Assembly (NCBI GenBank): GCA_905182265.1
Contig: CAJJAO010000006.1
Coordinates: 62,001 to 126,000, forward strand
Length of the DNA stretch: 64,000 nt
Source: a gamma proteobacterium HTCC2207
Lineage (GTDB): Bacteria; Pseudomonadota; Gammaproteobacteria; Pseudomonadales; Porticoccaceae
Direction of reading: 5' to 3'
Shown piece after piece: positions 29,167 to 36,870 of the stretch; position 1 is the stretch's first letter, and each line of letters opens with the position of its first letter. The translations under genes were made by a program, and so were the position numbers. Under the pieces are notes generated by a model. That model was not told the origin of the DNA. It did not search any database and saw only the letters and a program-made list of their open reading frames with translations.

Positions 29167-29574
29167 ATGGATATTATGTATCCCATTTTTACCCTCGTGA
29201 TGTTTACCTTTGTTATGGCGTTTGCGGTGGGTTCGTCGCGCTTTATTAGTGTGCGCCGCAGGCAGGTCAACCCCAAATACTTTGTGCTTATGACCGGCGA
29301 TGCTCCCCCGGAGTATGTGCAAAAGCTCAGTCGTAACTTTGCGAATCTTTTAGAAGTACCCATGCTGTTTTATGTGTTGGGTGCTTTTGTGATGGCGCTA
29401 GATATTAACAATAGCGCGTTAGTGCAGCACGCTTGGCTGTTTGTTGGCTTGCGGGTTGTACATTCAATTATTCATGTTACTTACAACCATGTGATTCACC
29501 GTTTTACGGTATTTGTGTTATCGACGTTGGCGCTTTTGGCAATGTGGATTCAATTAATTTCTCTGGTGGGGTAG
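29167..29574 (+). CDS. MAPEG-family membrane protein
   Basis: 135 residues with about four hydrophobic helices: an N-terminal one (PIFTLVMFTFVMAF), then LLEVPMLFYVLGAFVMAL, HAWLFVGLRVVHSIIHV and FVLSTLALLAMWIQLI. The E-V-P in NFANLLEVPMLF and the R-x-x-H-S in LRVVHSIIH match the MAPEG glutathione/eicosanoid superfamily. Bacterial members are often glutathione transferases of unknown substrate. It is followed after 3 bp by an NTF2-like gene, suggesting co-expression. Confidence 0.82.
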   Translation: MDIMYPIFTLVMFTFVMAFAVGSSRFISVRRRQVNPKYFVLMTGDAPPEYVQKLSRNFANLLEVPMLFYVLGAFVMALDINNSALVQHAWLFVGLRVVHSIIHVTYNHVIHRFTVFVLSTLALLAMWIQLISLVG

Positions 29575-29577
29575 GTT

Positions 29578-29964
29578 ATGACAATTGACACGATGGCGGC
29601 TTGGCACCAAGTGGCTAAAGATAGAGATATAGAAGCGCTTTACAATTTGCTGCACGACGACGCGGTGTTTCATTCGCCGGTGGTGCATAAGCCGCAGGTT
29701 GGCAAGGCGATTACGGGCAAATACCTGAGTGCGGCACTGCATGTGTTTTTCAATGACAGCTTTGAATATGTGCGCGAGGTCCATGGCGAGGGCAATGCTA
29801 TTTTAGAATTTGAAGTCGAGATTCAGGGTATTGCGGTGAATGGCGTGGACATGATCAAGTGGGATGAGTCTGGTTTGATTACTGAATTTAAGGTCATGGT
29901 TAGGCCACTTAAGGCGGTGAATATTATTCACCAAAATATGGGCGCTATGCTGCAAACTCAATAA
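29578..29964 (+). CDS. NTF2-like/SnoaL-fold protein
   Basis: 128 residues: MAAWHQVAKDRDIEALYNLLHDDAVFHSPVVHKPQVGK is the classic SnoaL/ketosteroid-isomerase-like opening, followed by the beta-sheet half with ILEFEVEIQGIAVNGVDMIKWDESGLITEFKVMVRP. Cytoplasmic, no signal peptide. Catalytic residues cannot be assigned. Start ATG 29578 overlaps nothing and lies 3 bp after the MAPEG stop. Confidence 0.8.
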   Translation: MTIDTMAAWHQVAKDRDIEALYNLLHDDAVFHSPVVHKPQVGKAITGKYLSAALHVFFNDSFEYVREVHGEGNAILEFEVEIQGIAVNGVDMIKWDESGLITEFKVMVRPLKAVNIIHQNMGAMLQTQ

Positions 29965-29998
29965 TGACCTATCTTGAGACGCTGTGAGGTTTTCACCG

Positions 29999-31063
29999 AT
30001 GTATATAAAAGTGTTGGCGATAGTGGCTAGTGTGTTGTTCAGTGTTGCGGCTATGCCTGGCTTTGCATCTGGAGCATCTGGGCCGTCTGGGGTATCTGGG
30101 GCTTCTGGACCTACTGCAACGGCCACTCAGTCTAAAAAGCCTACTGGTGCCTACCTTTATGTATTGGGCGTGGCCCAGGATGCGGGCTACCCCCAGGCGG
30201 GTTGTTACCAGCCCCATTGCATGCCTGGTTGGCAAGACCCATTGCTGCGTCGCGGCGCTACGTCTATTGCATTGGTTGACCCGGCGGCTAAGGCCAAGTA
30301 TCTGTTCGAGGCGACACCTAATCTACCGGCACAGCTCTACGATCTTGAGGTGCAGGCACCGTCTGCAGAAACTCCCTTGGCGGGGATCTTTTTGACTCAT
30401 GCTCATATGGGCCATTATGGCGGGCTGATGTTTTTGGGCCACGAGGCTATGGGTGCGCGCAGCATGCCTGTTTATGCCATGCCGCGTATGCAAGATTACC
30501 TTAGTACCAACGGCCCCTGGAGCCAGCTGGTTGCTTATAACAATATTGTTTTGCGGCCGCTACAGCATAATGTCGCGGTGTCGCTGTCTAGAAACATAGC
30601 ACCTAGAAAAATAGCACCTAACAATATTACGTCTAACGATAATAAATCAAAAGTAACTGTAACTCCCTTTCTGGTACCACACCGCGACGAGTTTTCGGAG
30701 ACTGTGGGCTATTTGATTGCGGGGGCCAACAAGTCGGCGTTGTTTATTCCAGATATTAATAAGTGGTCGATTTGGGAAACCGATATTGCCGAGATTATTC
30801 AAACAGTGGACTACGCGCTGCTTGATGCGACGTTCTTTGGTGACGGCGAATTGCCGGGCCGGGACATGTCTAAGGTGCCACACCCGCTGGTGACTGAAAC
30901 CATGGAAGCATTGGCAGGCCTATCGGCGGAGCATCGCAATAAGCTGTGGTTTATTCATATGAATCATACTAACCCTCTGCTTGACGCTAGCAGCGAAGAG
31001 GCTGCTCTGGTGCGTGCGGCTGGGTTTAATGTTGCTGTCGAAGGCACTCGTCTGCCGCTGTAA
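29999..31063 (+). CDS. Secreted PqqB-like metallo-beta-lactamase-fold hydrolase
   Basis: 354 residues from ATG 29999, with a signal peptide ending near PGFASG. The mature N-terminus begins with a collagen-like linker of five x-Ser-Gly units. The fold is like PqqB: LGVAQDAGYPQAGC, FLTHAHMGHYGGLMFLG (metal motif THAHxGH), LFIPDINKW, LLDATFFGDGELPGRD and WFIHMNHTNPLL. PqqB is normally cytoplasmic and acts in PQQ synthesis; no other pqq gene is here and the product is exported, so it is more likely a periplasmic hydrolase of unknown substrate. GTG 29984 would spoil the signal peptide. Confidence 0.8.
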   Translation: MYIKVLAIVASVLFSVAAMPGFASGASGPSGVSGASGPTATATQSKKPTGAYLYVLGVAQDAGYPQAGCYQPHCMPGWQDPLLRRGATSIALVDPAAKAKYLFEATPNLPAQLYDLEVQAPSAETPLAGIFLTHAHMGHYGGLMFLGHEAMGARSMPVYAMPRMQDYLSTNGPWSQLVAYNNIVLRPLQHNVAVSLSRNIAPRKIAPNNITSNDNKSKVTVTPFLVPHRDEFSETVGYLIAGANKSALFIPDINKWSIWETDIAEIIQTVDYALLDATFFGDGELPGRDMSKVPHPLVTETMEALAGLSAEHRNKLWFIHMNHTNPLLDASSEEAALVRAAGFNVAVEGTRLPL

Positions 31064-31129
31064 TATTGGTTGGCCAGTGCTGTCGGCTAGTGGCTTTTTT
31101 TACATGCGCATTATTTACGAGCAACCATC

Positions 31130-31672
31130 ATGCATATTCCCGTTAAACCTCTAAAGCAATACCCGTTTTGGCTGCGGCCTTTTTATTGGAACCAGCGCCG
31201 TAAATACGGTGCGGTACTCGACCCTGGTTTGCTGTGGGGGCGGGTGCCTAAGTTGTTTGCGGCGGTAGCGATTCTTTATGGTGTACTCGACCGTCGTAGT
31301 TCGCCTTTAACACCGGTGCTGCGTTCTCTGGTCACGGTGCGGGTATCGCAGATTAATTGGTGCGAGTTTTGTGTGGATATTAATTCGGCGACTCTGGCCA
31401 CTCGCGCTGGGTCTATGGATAAGGTGTTGCAGCTTGAGCACTGGCGTGACTGTGACCTATTTGATGAGCACGAGTTGGCGGCGCTCGAGTATGCCGAAGC
31501 AATGACCTATTCGGATCAGCAGGTGAGCCCGGCGTTAATAGGCCGTTTAAAAACTCTGTTTGGTGATGACGGGGTAGTGGAGCTTACGGGTTTGATTGCC
31601 TTTCAAAATTTGTCTAGCAAGTTTAACGCGGCGCTGGATGTGCCTGCCCAAGGCTTCTGCCAGATTCCATAA
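31130..31672 (+). CDS. AhpD-like/carboxymuconolactone decarboxylase family protein
   Basis: 180 residues, all-alpha CMD domain. The redox motif CEFC sits in INWCEFCVDINSATLATRAG, with the relay Glu/His pattern only partly kept (CVDINS in place of the usual CxxCxxxH). LRSLVTVRVSQ before and LEYAEAMTYSDQQVSP after are family features. Peroxidase-like activity is possible; substrate unknown. Plus-strand accessory cluster. Confidence 0.8.
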   Translation: MHIPVKPLKQYPFWLRPFYWNQRRKYGAVLDPGLLWGRVPKLFAAVAILYGVLDRRSSPLTPVLRSLVTVRVSQINWCEFCVDINSATLATRAGSMDKVLQLEHWRDCDLFDEHELAALEYAEAMTYSDQQVSPALIGRLKTLFGDDGVVELTGLIAFQNLSSKFNAALDVPAQGFCQIP

Positions 31673-31775
31673 AATGGCGAGCAGACTCAGCTAAAAGGAC
31701 CCTATGGCAGTCTAGAAATAGTCTATGTTTATCAAAAGCCTTTCCTTTCGGCTTAACTAGTTAAGAGGATTCATC

Positions 31776-32390
31776 ATGGAAGATGACAAGCCAGACGCTC
31801 AAACTCCAACACCTAAAAGATGGTGGCAGTGGATGCTGGTGTACCCCACGTTTATTATCGCCCTCATTGGTGCTGTGCCTACCTTTACCGAACTCTACGA
31901 ATCCCAGTCTAAAGATGTGGAGTTTGGCGACTCAAAAATCGCCGAGATGCGCAACGAAATGTGGCGTAAAAACATGACCTGCGGCATGGCACCGCTAGAC
32001 CCGTTGATTAACGAGTTTAATGTGGCTGTTGATGCCACTATCTGTAAGTCTGGCGATGTATTAGTTCGTGTGATTACCCCAAACCAAAAACAGTTTTTTG
32101 AATGGGTGTCTGTGGACGCCATGTTTCCCGACAGGCTAGCGGGTATTAATCTGTTTAGTAGTGCGGTTGCCTCGGAAGTGGCACATACCTCTGTAGATCA
32201 GCCTAACAATTCCCTTGATGGTGAAATATTTGCCCAACATTATGGGCCTGTGGTGCTGTGCCAAAACTGGATCAACAATGTGATGCTTGTGCGTCGGGTG
32301 TCTTACCCTAACCAGGGTTGTTTTGATGAGACTATTAATACGTTCACGGGTCAGGTTGTGAATGTTACGCCTGCACCCTGTTACTGCTAA
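31776..32390 (+). CDS. Unknown membrane-anchored envelope protein with six cysteines
   Basis: Not recognised. 204 residues: a short charged cytoplasmic start (MEDDKPDAQTPTPKR), one transmembrane helix (about 18-38), and a periplasmic domain with six Cys (MTCGM, TICKS, VLCQN, QGCFD, PCYC). Three disulfides are plausible. Good ribosome site (AGAGGA). Its TAA shares one base with the ATG of the next gene, so the two are coupled. Confidence 0.65.
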   Translation: MEDDKPDAQTPTPKRWWQWMLVYPTFIIALIGAVPTFTELYESQSKDVEFGDSKIAEMRNEMWRKNMTCGMAPLDPLINEFNVAVDATICKSGDVLVRVITPNQKQFFEWVSVDAMFPDRLAGINLFSSAVASEVAHTSVDQPNNSLDGEIFAQHYGPVVLCQNWINNVMLVRRVSYPNQGCFDETINTFTGQVVNVTPAPCYC

Positions 32391-32749
32391 TGGAGAAACC
32401 TATGCTGTTATCTAAACTACGTTTACTGACTACTTTAATTCTTTGCACCCTTTTTGCGGTATCGGGCTCTGTATTGGCTAAGGGCTCTATTTTGGCTAAG
32501 GGCTCTGTCTCGGCTAAGGGCTCTGTAAATGAGTCGGCTCAAGACTCGGAAGCCAAAAAGTCTGGGCTGTTAGTGCCGCTGGTACCTGTGCTAGACAACC
32601 AGCCAAATGGTGTAATGCCTGCCGTTAGTAATCGACCTACTGCTAAACCAAGCAATCAGCCAGGTTTTAAATCAAAGTCCAAACCAATTTCAAAGCCGGC
32701 CGCCAAACCAGAGTTTAAAAAGGCTAAAAAGGAAAAGCAGAGCCGTTAG
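32390..32749 (+). CDS. Unknown small exported Lys/Pro-rich repeat protein
   Basis: Not recognised. 119 residues, or 115 from ATG 32402. Hydrophobic signal sequence (about 8-30), then three hexapeptide repeats (LAKGS plus V/I) encoded by exact-length 18-bp units, an acidic patch, and a basic Pro/Lys-rich tail (KPSNQPGF, KPISKPAAKP, KKAKKEKQSR). Low complexity suggests a disordered envelope protein. Coupled to the preceding six-Cys protein. Confidence 0.6.
   Translation: MEKPMLLSKLRLLTTLILCTLFAVSGSVLAKGSILAKGSVSAKGSVNESAQDSEAKKSGLLVPLVPVLDNQPNGVMPAVSNRPTAKPSNQPGFKSKSKPISKPAAKPEFKKAKKEKQSR
32467..32520. repeat. Three tandem 18-bp units within a small exported protein gene
   Basis: Units 32467-32484, 32485-32502 and 32503-32520 all end in GGCTAAGGG and start with CTCT; a partial fourth follows. 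They encode LAKGS repeats in frame. Confidence 0.88.
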
Positions 32750-32915
32750 GCTAAGTGTTCGCTAACTATTTGCTAACCATTCGCTAAGTGCTGGCTGAGT
32801 CTTGGTTCGTCTGTTAATCGGGATAAATTCACTAATAAATAATTCACGATAAAAGCCTTTCAGGTTATGCTGTCGCCCTCATATTTGGCTTCAGCTTTTC
32901 CGGTAAGGTTTTATT

Positions 32916-33251
32916 ATGTCTACGCTCTCTATCAAATCCGAAATTTCTAATGTATCCGTCAGCCTCAAGGCAAATGTCTACTTTGACGGTGGTGTTACTA
33001 GCCGTGCTATTACCCTTGCCGATGGCTCGGTTAAAACTCTGGGCCTGATGCTGCCGGGGGAATACGAGTTTGGTACCGAGGTCCATGAGCTGATGGAAAT
33101 CTCTACGGGTAACCTTGAGGCATTGTTACCCCAGGCAACTAGCTGGGTCACCATTACCGACAATATGTCGTTTGAAGTGCCTGCTGGCGAGACATTCAAG
33201 GTCAAGGTTCATCAGGTCACCAACTACTGCTGTTCATACGGCGCTAAATAA
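32916..33251 (+). CDS. ppnP: PpnP-like pyrimidine/purine nucleoside phosphorylase
   Basis: 111 residues, a small cupin of the DUF1255/PpnP (YaiE) family that phosphorolyses nucleosides. Seen: ANVYFDGGVTSRAITLADGSVKTLGLMLPGEYEFGT, then MEISTGNLEALLPQATSWVTI and FEVPAGETFKVKV..NYCCSY, matching the order of PpnP motifs (NxYFxGKVxS, GvMxPGEYxF, vPxxxxFxlxv). It has an N-terminal extension of about 15 residues over E. coli PpnP. Followed closely by a YkgJ-like gene. Confidence 0.85.
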   Translation: MSTLSIKSEISNVSVSLKANVYFDGGVTSRAITLADGSVKTLGLMLPGEYEFGTEVHELMEISTGNLEALLPQATSWVTITDNMSFEVPAGETFKVKVHQVTNYCCSYGAK

Positions 33252-33261
33252 GCCGCACCCT

Positions 33262-33564
33262 GTGACCATTGAATACCAAAATGTCATCGACCCAAGTATC
33301 AGCTGCTTCAGCTGCCAGGCCTGCTGCTGCAAGCTAGAGGTCATATTGATCACTGACACGGGCGTTCCCGAGGAATATATCAAGATCGACGAATGGGGTG
33401 CCGAGACGATGGCGCGCCTAGACGACGGTTGGTGCGCTGCCCTAGATCGAGAGACCAAGATGTGCACCATCTATGAGCTTCGGCCCTGGGTGTGCCGTGA
33501 GTTCGAAATGGGCTCTGGGGAATGCCAAACAGAGCGCCTAGAGGGCCTGTCAGCGCGGCCCTGA
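33262..33564 (+). CDS. YkgJ-family cysteine-cluster protein (GTG start)
   Basis: 100 residues from GTG 33262, 10 bp after the ppnP stop; upstream codons in this frame belong to ppnP in another frame. Seen: ISCFSCQACCCKLEVILITD (CxxCxxCC), DGWCAALDRETKMCTIYELRPWVCREFEMG with the remaining cysteines. Family proposed to bind metal or Fe-S; function unknown. Confidence 0.78.
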   Translation: MTIEYQNVIDPSISCFSCQACCCKLEVILITDTGVPEEYIKIDEWGAETMARLDDGWCAALDRETKMCTIYELRPWVCREFEMGSGECQTERLEGLSARP

Positions 33565-33633
33565 GATTGGGGCGCAATGCGACTTTAGCGCGTATAATGC
33601 GCTGCATTGATCTTCTGTATACAGGCGACTGTT

Positions 33634-34206
33634 ATGTCCGACCCGCAACCTAACAACCCATTACATGGTATTAAACTTGAGCAAGTGGTGACTCAGTTGC
33701 AGGCTCATTATGGCTGGGACGCTCTGGCAGAGCGGGTCAATATCAACTGTTTTAAAAGTGACCCCTCGGTTAAGTCGAGCCTAAAGTTTTTGCGCAGAAC
33801 CCTCTGGGCACGGGAGAAGGTTGAGGCTTTGTTTGTGGATACGTTTGGTGAGGCTATTAACTTAAGGGCGGCTGAGGCTCTTCATTTAGAGGCCGCTGAG
33901 GCTCCTAATCCAAAACCCGCTGAGGCTCTTAGTTCAAAATCCGCTGAGGCTCTTCATCTAGATGCGGCTGAAGCTCCTAATTTAAAGGCGACTGAGGCTC
34001 TTAATCTAGAATCCGCTGAGGCTCCTAAATCCAAACCCGCCCAAGCTCCTAGTTTAAGAAACGCTGAAGCTCTTGACCCGAAACCGGCTCAAGCTCCTAA
34101 GTCAAAAGCAGCTCCTAAGCCAAAAGCAGCACCCAAACCGAAATCAGCAAAACCCCGCACTGGTAAGTTCGACCCCTGGGCAAATAGCCGCATAAAAAAG
34201 ACCTAA
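33634..34206 (+). CDS. VF530-family DNA-binding protein with a long octapeptide-repeat tail
   Basis: 190 residues. Residues 1-70 are the DUF2132/VF530 domain ([38 protein letters not shown].. [17 protein letters not shown]), a small double helix-hairpin fold that binds DNA. Residues about 80-159 are ten tandem octapeptides of the form AEA(L/P)xxKx, followed by a basic Ala/Pro/Lys tail ([15 protein letters not shown]) resembling histone H1 or alginate-regulator AlgP-like tails. Relatives are usually just the domain, around 70-80 residues. ATG 33634 chosen because MSDP..NPLHG is the normal family start. Confidence 0.8.
   Translation: MSDPQPNNPLHGIKLEQVVTQLQAHYGWDALAERVNINCFKSDPSVKSSLKFLRRTLWAREKVEALFVDTFGEAINLRAAEALHLEAAEAPNPKPAEALSSKSAEALHLDAAEAPNLKATEALNLESAEAPKSKPAQAPSLRNAEALDPKPAQAPKSKAAPKPKAAPKPKSAKPRTGKFDPWANSRIKKT
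33871..34110. repeat. Ten tandem 24-bp units in the VF530-family gene
   Basis: Each 24-bp unit starts GCTGAGGCTC or a near variant (once ACTGAGGCTC, GCCCAAGCTC, GCTCAAGCTC) and codes for one octapeptide. Units are diverged at the third and later codons, so the expansion is not very recent. Confidence 0.9.
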
Positions 34207-34380
34207 GGCGACAGCCACTTAAAATCTGGTCTATGTTTATATCAATCCCCAATTAATGGCTACAGAGATCGTTCTCTACGTTGTGGCCCAGGTTCCCTAA
34301 TTATTTATGCTTTAAGCTCCGCGGTTTAGCTCTGACGTGGGGCTTTTTGTACCTCGTTGGAGCCAAAAAGGACTTTAATT

Positions 34381-34824
34381 ATGCAACCTAAGAATCTTAT
34401 CGCTCTGCTTTTTTCGACGCTGTTAAGTTTTTCTGCCTGGGCAGGCAGCGACACCATTCCGATTCCCTCTTCCTGGGCTAATACCGAGGGGTCAACTTTA
34501 ACTCTGTCGAGTACCGACAGTGCCGGCAAAATCACTGGCACCTATGTCAACAATGCCGCCGGTTATAACTGCCAAAACATTGCTTACCCGGTAACTGGGT
34601 GGGTTTATGGCACGGCGATTACGTTCGATACTAAATGGGAGAGCGCTTCGGAGTCTTGCAATTCTATTACGTCTTGGGCTGGCTATTATTATCAGGGCCA
34701 GATCACCACGTTTTGGAATCTTGTTCAAAATGGCTCTATAACGTCGTCGCAAATCGTCCAAGGCAAAGACACTTTTACGCCAGTGACCAAGGTAGTTAAT
34801 AAAAAATTAATGCACAAAAAATAA
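34381..34824 (+). CDS. Secreted avidin-family biotin-binding protein
   Basis: 147 residues with a signal peptide (MQPKNLIALLFSTLLSFSAWA). The mature part aligns with the streptavidin/avidin beta-barrel: SSWANTEGSTLTL (strand 1, Ser of the biotin ureido site), GKITGTYVN, the L3,4 loop with one Cys, YPVTGWVYG, ITFDTKW (Trp79 equivalent), SITSWAGYY (Ser88/Thr90/Trp92 equivalents), ITTFWNLV (Trp108) and QGKDTFTPV (Asp128). The Trp120 equivalent is absent and there are exactly two cysteines, in loops L3,4 and L5,6, as in the dimeric rhizavidin group. Ribosome site AAAGGA fixes ATG 34381. Likely scavenges or withholds biotin outside the cell. Confidence 0.85.
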   Translation: MQPKNLIALLFSTLLSFSAWAGSDTIPIPSSWANTEGSTLTLSSTDSAGKITGTYVNNAAGYNCQNIAYPVTGWVYGTAITFDTKWESASESCNSITSWAGYYYQGQITTFWNLVQNGSITSSQIVQGKDTFTPVTKVVNKKLMHKK

Positions 34825-34840
34825 TTCATCCTATACAAAA

Positions 34841-34892
34841 ATAAGAGATAAGAGATAAGAGATAAGAGATAAGAGATAAGACATAAGAAACA
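34841..34892. repeat. Heptamer tandem repeat (ATAAGAG)n after the avidin gene
   Basis: About seven copies of the 7-bp unit ATAAGAG follow the avidin stop, degrading into ATAAGACATAAGAAACAAGAGAG. This is a second purine-rich 7-bp microsatellite in the accessory region, ending about 115 bp before the next gene. Confidence 0.9.
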
Positions 34893-35006
34893 AGAGAGAC
34901 GAAACAAGAGAGAAGATAAAAGCGAGCAGCGCAGCGAGAGGATGGGGGTGCTCTCGGTTGCGCTACACAGTTTATAAAGTGCACTACATAAAAGGAGCAA
35001 TACAAA

Positions 35007-35867
35007 ATGGACTTACTCGATTCAAAAAATGTAAATAACCGCATTAGAAAACGTACCATTGCCCTAGCGATTTTTGTACACCTGTATTTGAGTCTAATGA
35101 CTTTTGGTTTTTGGCTTATTCCCCTAACTATTTTTGGGGTAATAACTTCGGCGCTACTACGTAATGATATTGATGAAGCAGTGTCCTCAGCTAACAGCTT
35201 TAATAAGGCGTTGCCGTTTAAATATTTTGGCGTTGTGTATACCCATATTCAGCACGTCTTTTATCACCCAATCAAAATCGAAAACGATATTTTTGACACC
35301 ATTGAAGCTGAACTAAAAATCAGAACGCCTATCGCCAGCCTTGAGCCCATTGCGATTACCGATAAAGATAAAGATCTGCGCGCCTATGAAAAGCGCGATT
35401 TTTTAAAGGGCGAAGCTAAGTCTACCCAGTGCGGTACCACCTTAACTCTGCTGTTAAATCAGAGTAGCTTTGGTGCGGTCCGATCCTTTGAATGGCGAGT
35501 TATTGTCGGCGGCTATGTCGACAAAGATGCCAAATTTAAATTAATCGCCTACTCACCGTTTACATTCTTGTTTTGGATTGGGGCCTACCTTAAGCGCGAA
35601 ACTAATTTATTGGGCCGTGTAAGAACGGTTTACTCCAGTGCCTATAACAATGTTGACGTGTCTACTCAGGTGCGCTGCATCAGTGAGACAGTGTTCGATG
35701 CCATGGTGGTGGCTCTAGACAAAAATGGCATAGACACCAGTGACCTAAAAGCGCAGAAGTTGCAGAGCATGAATATCAATATTTCTGGCGGTAAGGTCAA
35801 CATGGGCAATGTGGTACAGGGCGCCATGAATAAAATTGGCGCTGCGGTAAGTGGTGCTAAGGCATGA
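35007..35867 (+). CDS. Unknown two-helix membrane protein with C-terminal glycine-rich motif (module gene 1)
   Basis: Not recognised. 286 residues: basic N-terminus (NNRIRKR), two adjacent hydrophobic helices (about 18-50, ALAIFVHLYLSLMTFGFWLIP and LTIFGVITSAL), a mixed soluble domain (about 60-250) with a further hydrophobic stretch near 187-198 (YSPFTFLFWIGAYL), and a C-terminal motif INISGGKVNMGNVVQG (about 256-271). The same motif opens the next protein. Strong ribosome site AAGGAG. ATGA overlap (35864-35867) couples it to the next gene. Confidence 0.7.
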   Translation: MDLLDSKNVNNRIRKRTIALAIFVHLYLSLMTFGFWLIPLTIFGVITSALLRNDIDEAVSSANSFNKALPFKYFGVVYTHIQHVFYHPIKIENDIFDTIEAELKIRTPIASLEPIAITDKDKDLRAYEKRDFLKGEAKSTQCGTTLTLLLNQSSFGAVRSFEWRVIVGGYVDKDAKFKLIAYSPFTFLFWIGAYLKRETNLLGRVRTVYSSAYNNVDVSTQVRCISETVFDAMVVALDKNGIDTSDLKAQKLQSMNINISGGKVNMGNVVQGAMNKIGAAVSGAKA

Positions 35868-36208
35868 GTGACGTAGGTGTGAGTAAGCCGGGTATTAGTA
35901 TTAATGTATCCGGTGGTTCGGCAGTGCTCGGCAATGTTAGCCAGGGGGATAACAATCGGCTAGATACAAAGCAGACCAATCGTCTGCAGGCCGCTGATCT
36001 AGATCTGTTTTATCAGTCGATTAAATTACTGGCTCACGAGCGCTCTGTGTCCAAGGAAAACTATCTAGCCCTTAAGGTAGGTGTGGAGGCTCTGGCAAAA
36101 GAGCCTTCCCGGGTGACTGCCATAGACTCCCTAAAAAGGCTTTATAACCAATATGCTTGGGCGGCCACTCCAATAAAAGCCTTGCTAGGAGCATTGATGG
36201 CTTTATAA
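35864..36208 (+). CDS. Unknown small protein sharing the ISGG..GNVxQG motif (module gene 2)
   Basis: Not recognised. 114 residues: motif ISINVSGGSAVLGNVSQGDNN at about 11-31, then a mostly helical region (about 40-95) and a hydrophobic end (TPIKALLGALMAL). The motif matches the end of the preceding protein in the pattern I-N-x-S-G-G-x3-(M/L)-G-N-V-x-Q-G-x2-N. Similar glycine-rich GGxxxxGNxxxG segments occur beside helical or effector-associated domains in some conflict-system proteins, from memory. Starts within the stop of gene 1, so equimolar expression is likely. Confidence 0.68.
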   Translation: MSDVGVSKPGISINVSGGSAVLGNVSQGDNNRLDTKQTNRLQAADLDLFYQSIKLLAHERSVSKENYLALKVGVEALAKEPSRVTAIDSLKRLYNQYAWAATPIKALLGALMAL

Positions 36209-36246
36209 GATGGGGTGGCAGTTAAAAACCCTATCGGAGAAGCACC

Positions 36247-36666
36247 ATGCCTAGATTAGCCACTACAGATATCGACATAGCTCGCTGTTTTGATGTGCTT
36301 GCCGAACTGCGCCCGCATCTGTGTCGTGAAACATTTGTACAGACCATTCGTGAGATGCAGGCCGATGGTTTTAATCTGGTGTATTTAACCGATGGCAATG
36401 ATGTAGTTGCTGCCGCAGGTTACCGCATATATACCAATCTCTACATGGGCAAGCATTGCTATGTGGATGATCTGGTTACTGCTACAGTGCAGCGCTCTAA
36501 AGGCTACGGTGAGCAGCTGATTAAATGGCTGCGTGATCAGGCTCGTGAAGCGGGTTGCGCACATTTTCATTTGGACTCTGGTACTCATCGAGGCCAGGCT
36601 CATAAGTTCTATTTTGCTCAGGGCTTTACCATTGCCAGCTACCATTTTTCTGAGGAGTTAAAATAG
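36247..36666 (+). CDS. GNAT-family N-acetyltransferase
   Basis: 139 residues. Acetyl-CoA loop in VQRSKGYGEQLIKWL (R/QxxGxG), preceded by the strand HCYVDDLVTATV and followed by AREAGCAHFHLDSGTHRGQAHKFYFAQGF, the usual GNAT C-terminal part. Ribosome site GGAG. Target unknown. Its TAG shares one base with the GTG start of the next small gene. Confidence 0.88.
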   Translation: MPRLATTDIDIARCFDVLAELRPHLCRETFVQTIREMQADGFNLVYLTDGNDVVAAAGYRIYTNLYMGKHCYVDDLVTATVQRSKGYGEQLIKWLRDQAREAGCAHFHLDSGTHRGQAHKFYFAQGFTIASYHFSEELK

Positions 36667-36869
36667 TGCCCACGGCTTACGCTTTAGTGATTATTAATAT
36701 TCTCTGCATTATGGTCTGTTATCAGGTCGCCAAAGGTCGGCGGGCCGATGTGCGTTTTTGGGGCTGGATGGGGGTGTTTTTAGGGCCGCTCGCGGTGCCT
36801 TTTGTTTTTTTCTCTAGGCCAAAAGCTAACAAAAATTCTAGTTTAAAACCCCAATCCCAGGACAAATAA
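36666..36869 (+). CDS. Small two-helix membrane protein (GTG start)
   Basis: 67 residues: TM1 YALVIINILCIMVCYQVA, a basic loop KGRRADVRFW, TM2 WGWMGVFLGPLAVPFVFF and a short polar tail. The start is fixed by GAGGAG at a good distance before GTG 36666 and by the one-base overlap with the GNAT stop. Unknown function; the loop-GP pattern is common in small inner-membrane proteins. Confidence 0.65.
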   Translation: MPTAYALVIINILCIMVCYQVAKGRRADVRFWGWMGVFLGPLAVPFVFFSRPKANKNSSLKPQSQDK

Positions 36870-36870
36870 C

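Noticed and set aside
33115..33564. Longer version of the second YkgJ-like protein starting at 33115
   Set aside because: Its first 49 codons lie within ppnP in another frame; the family-like part starts after GTG 33262.
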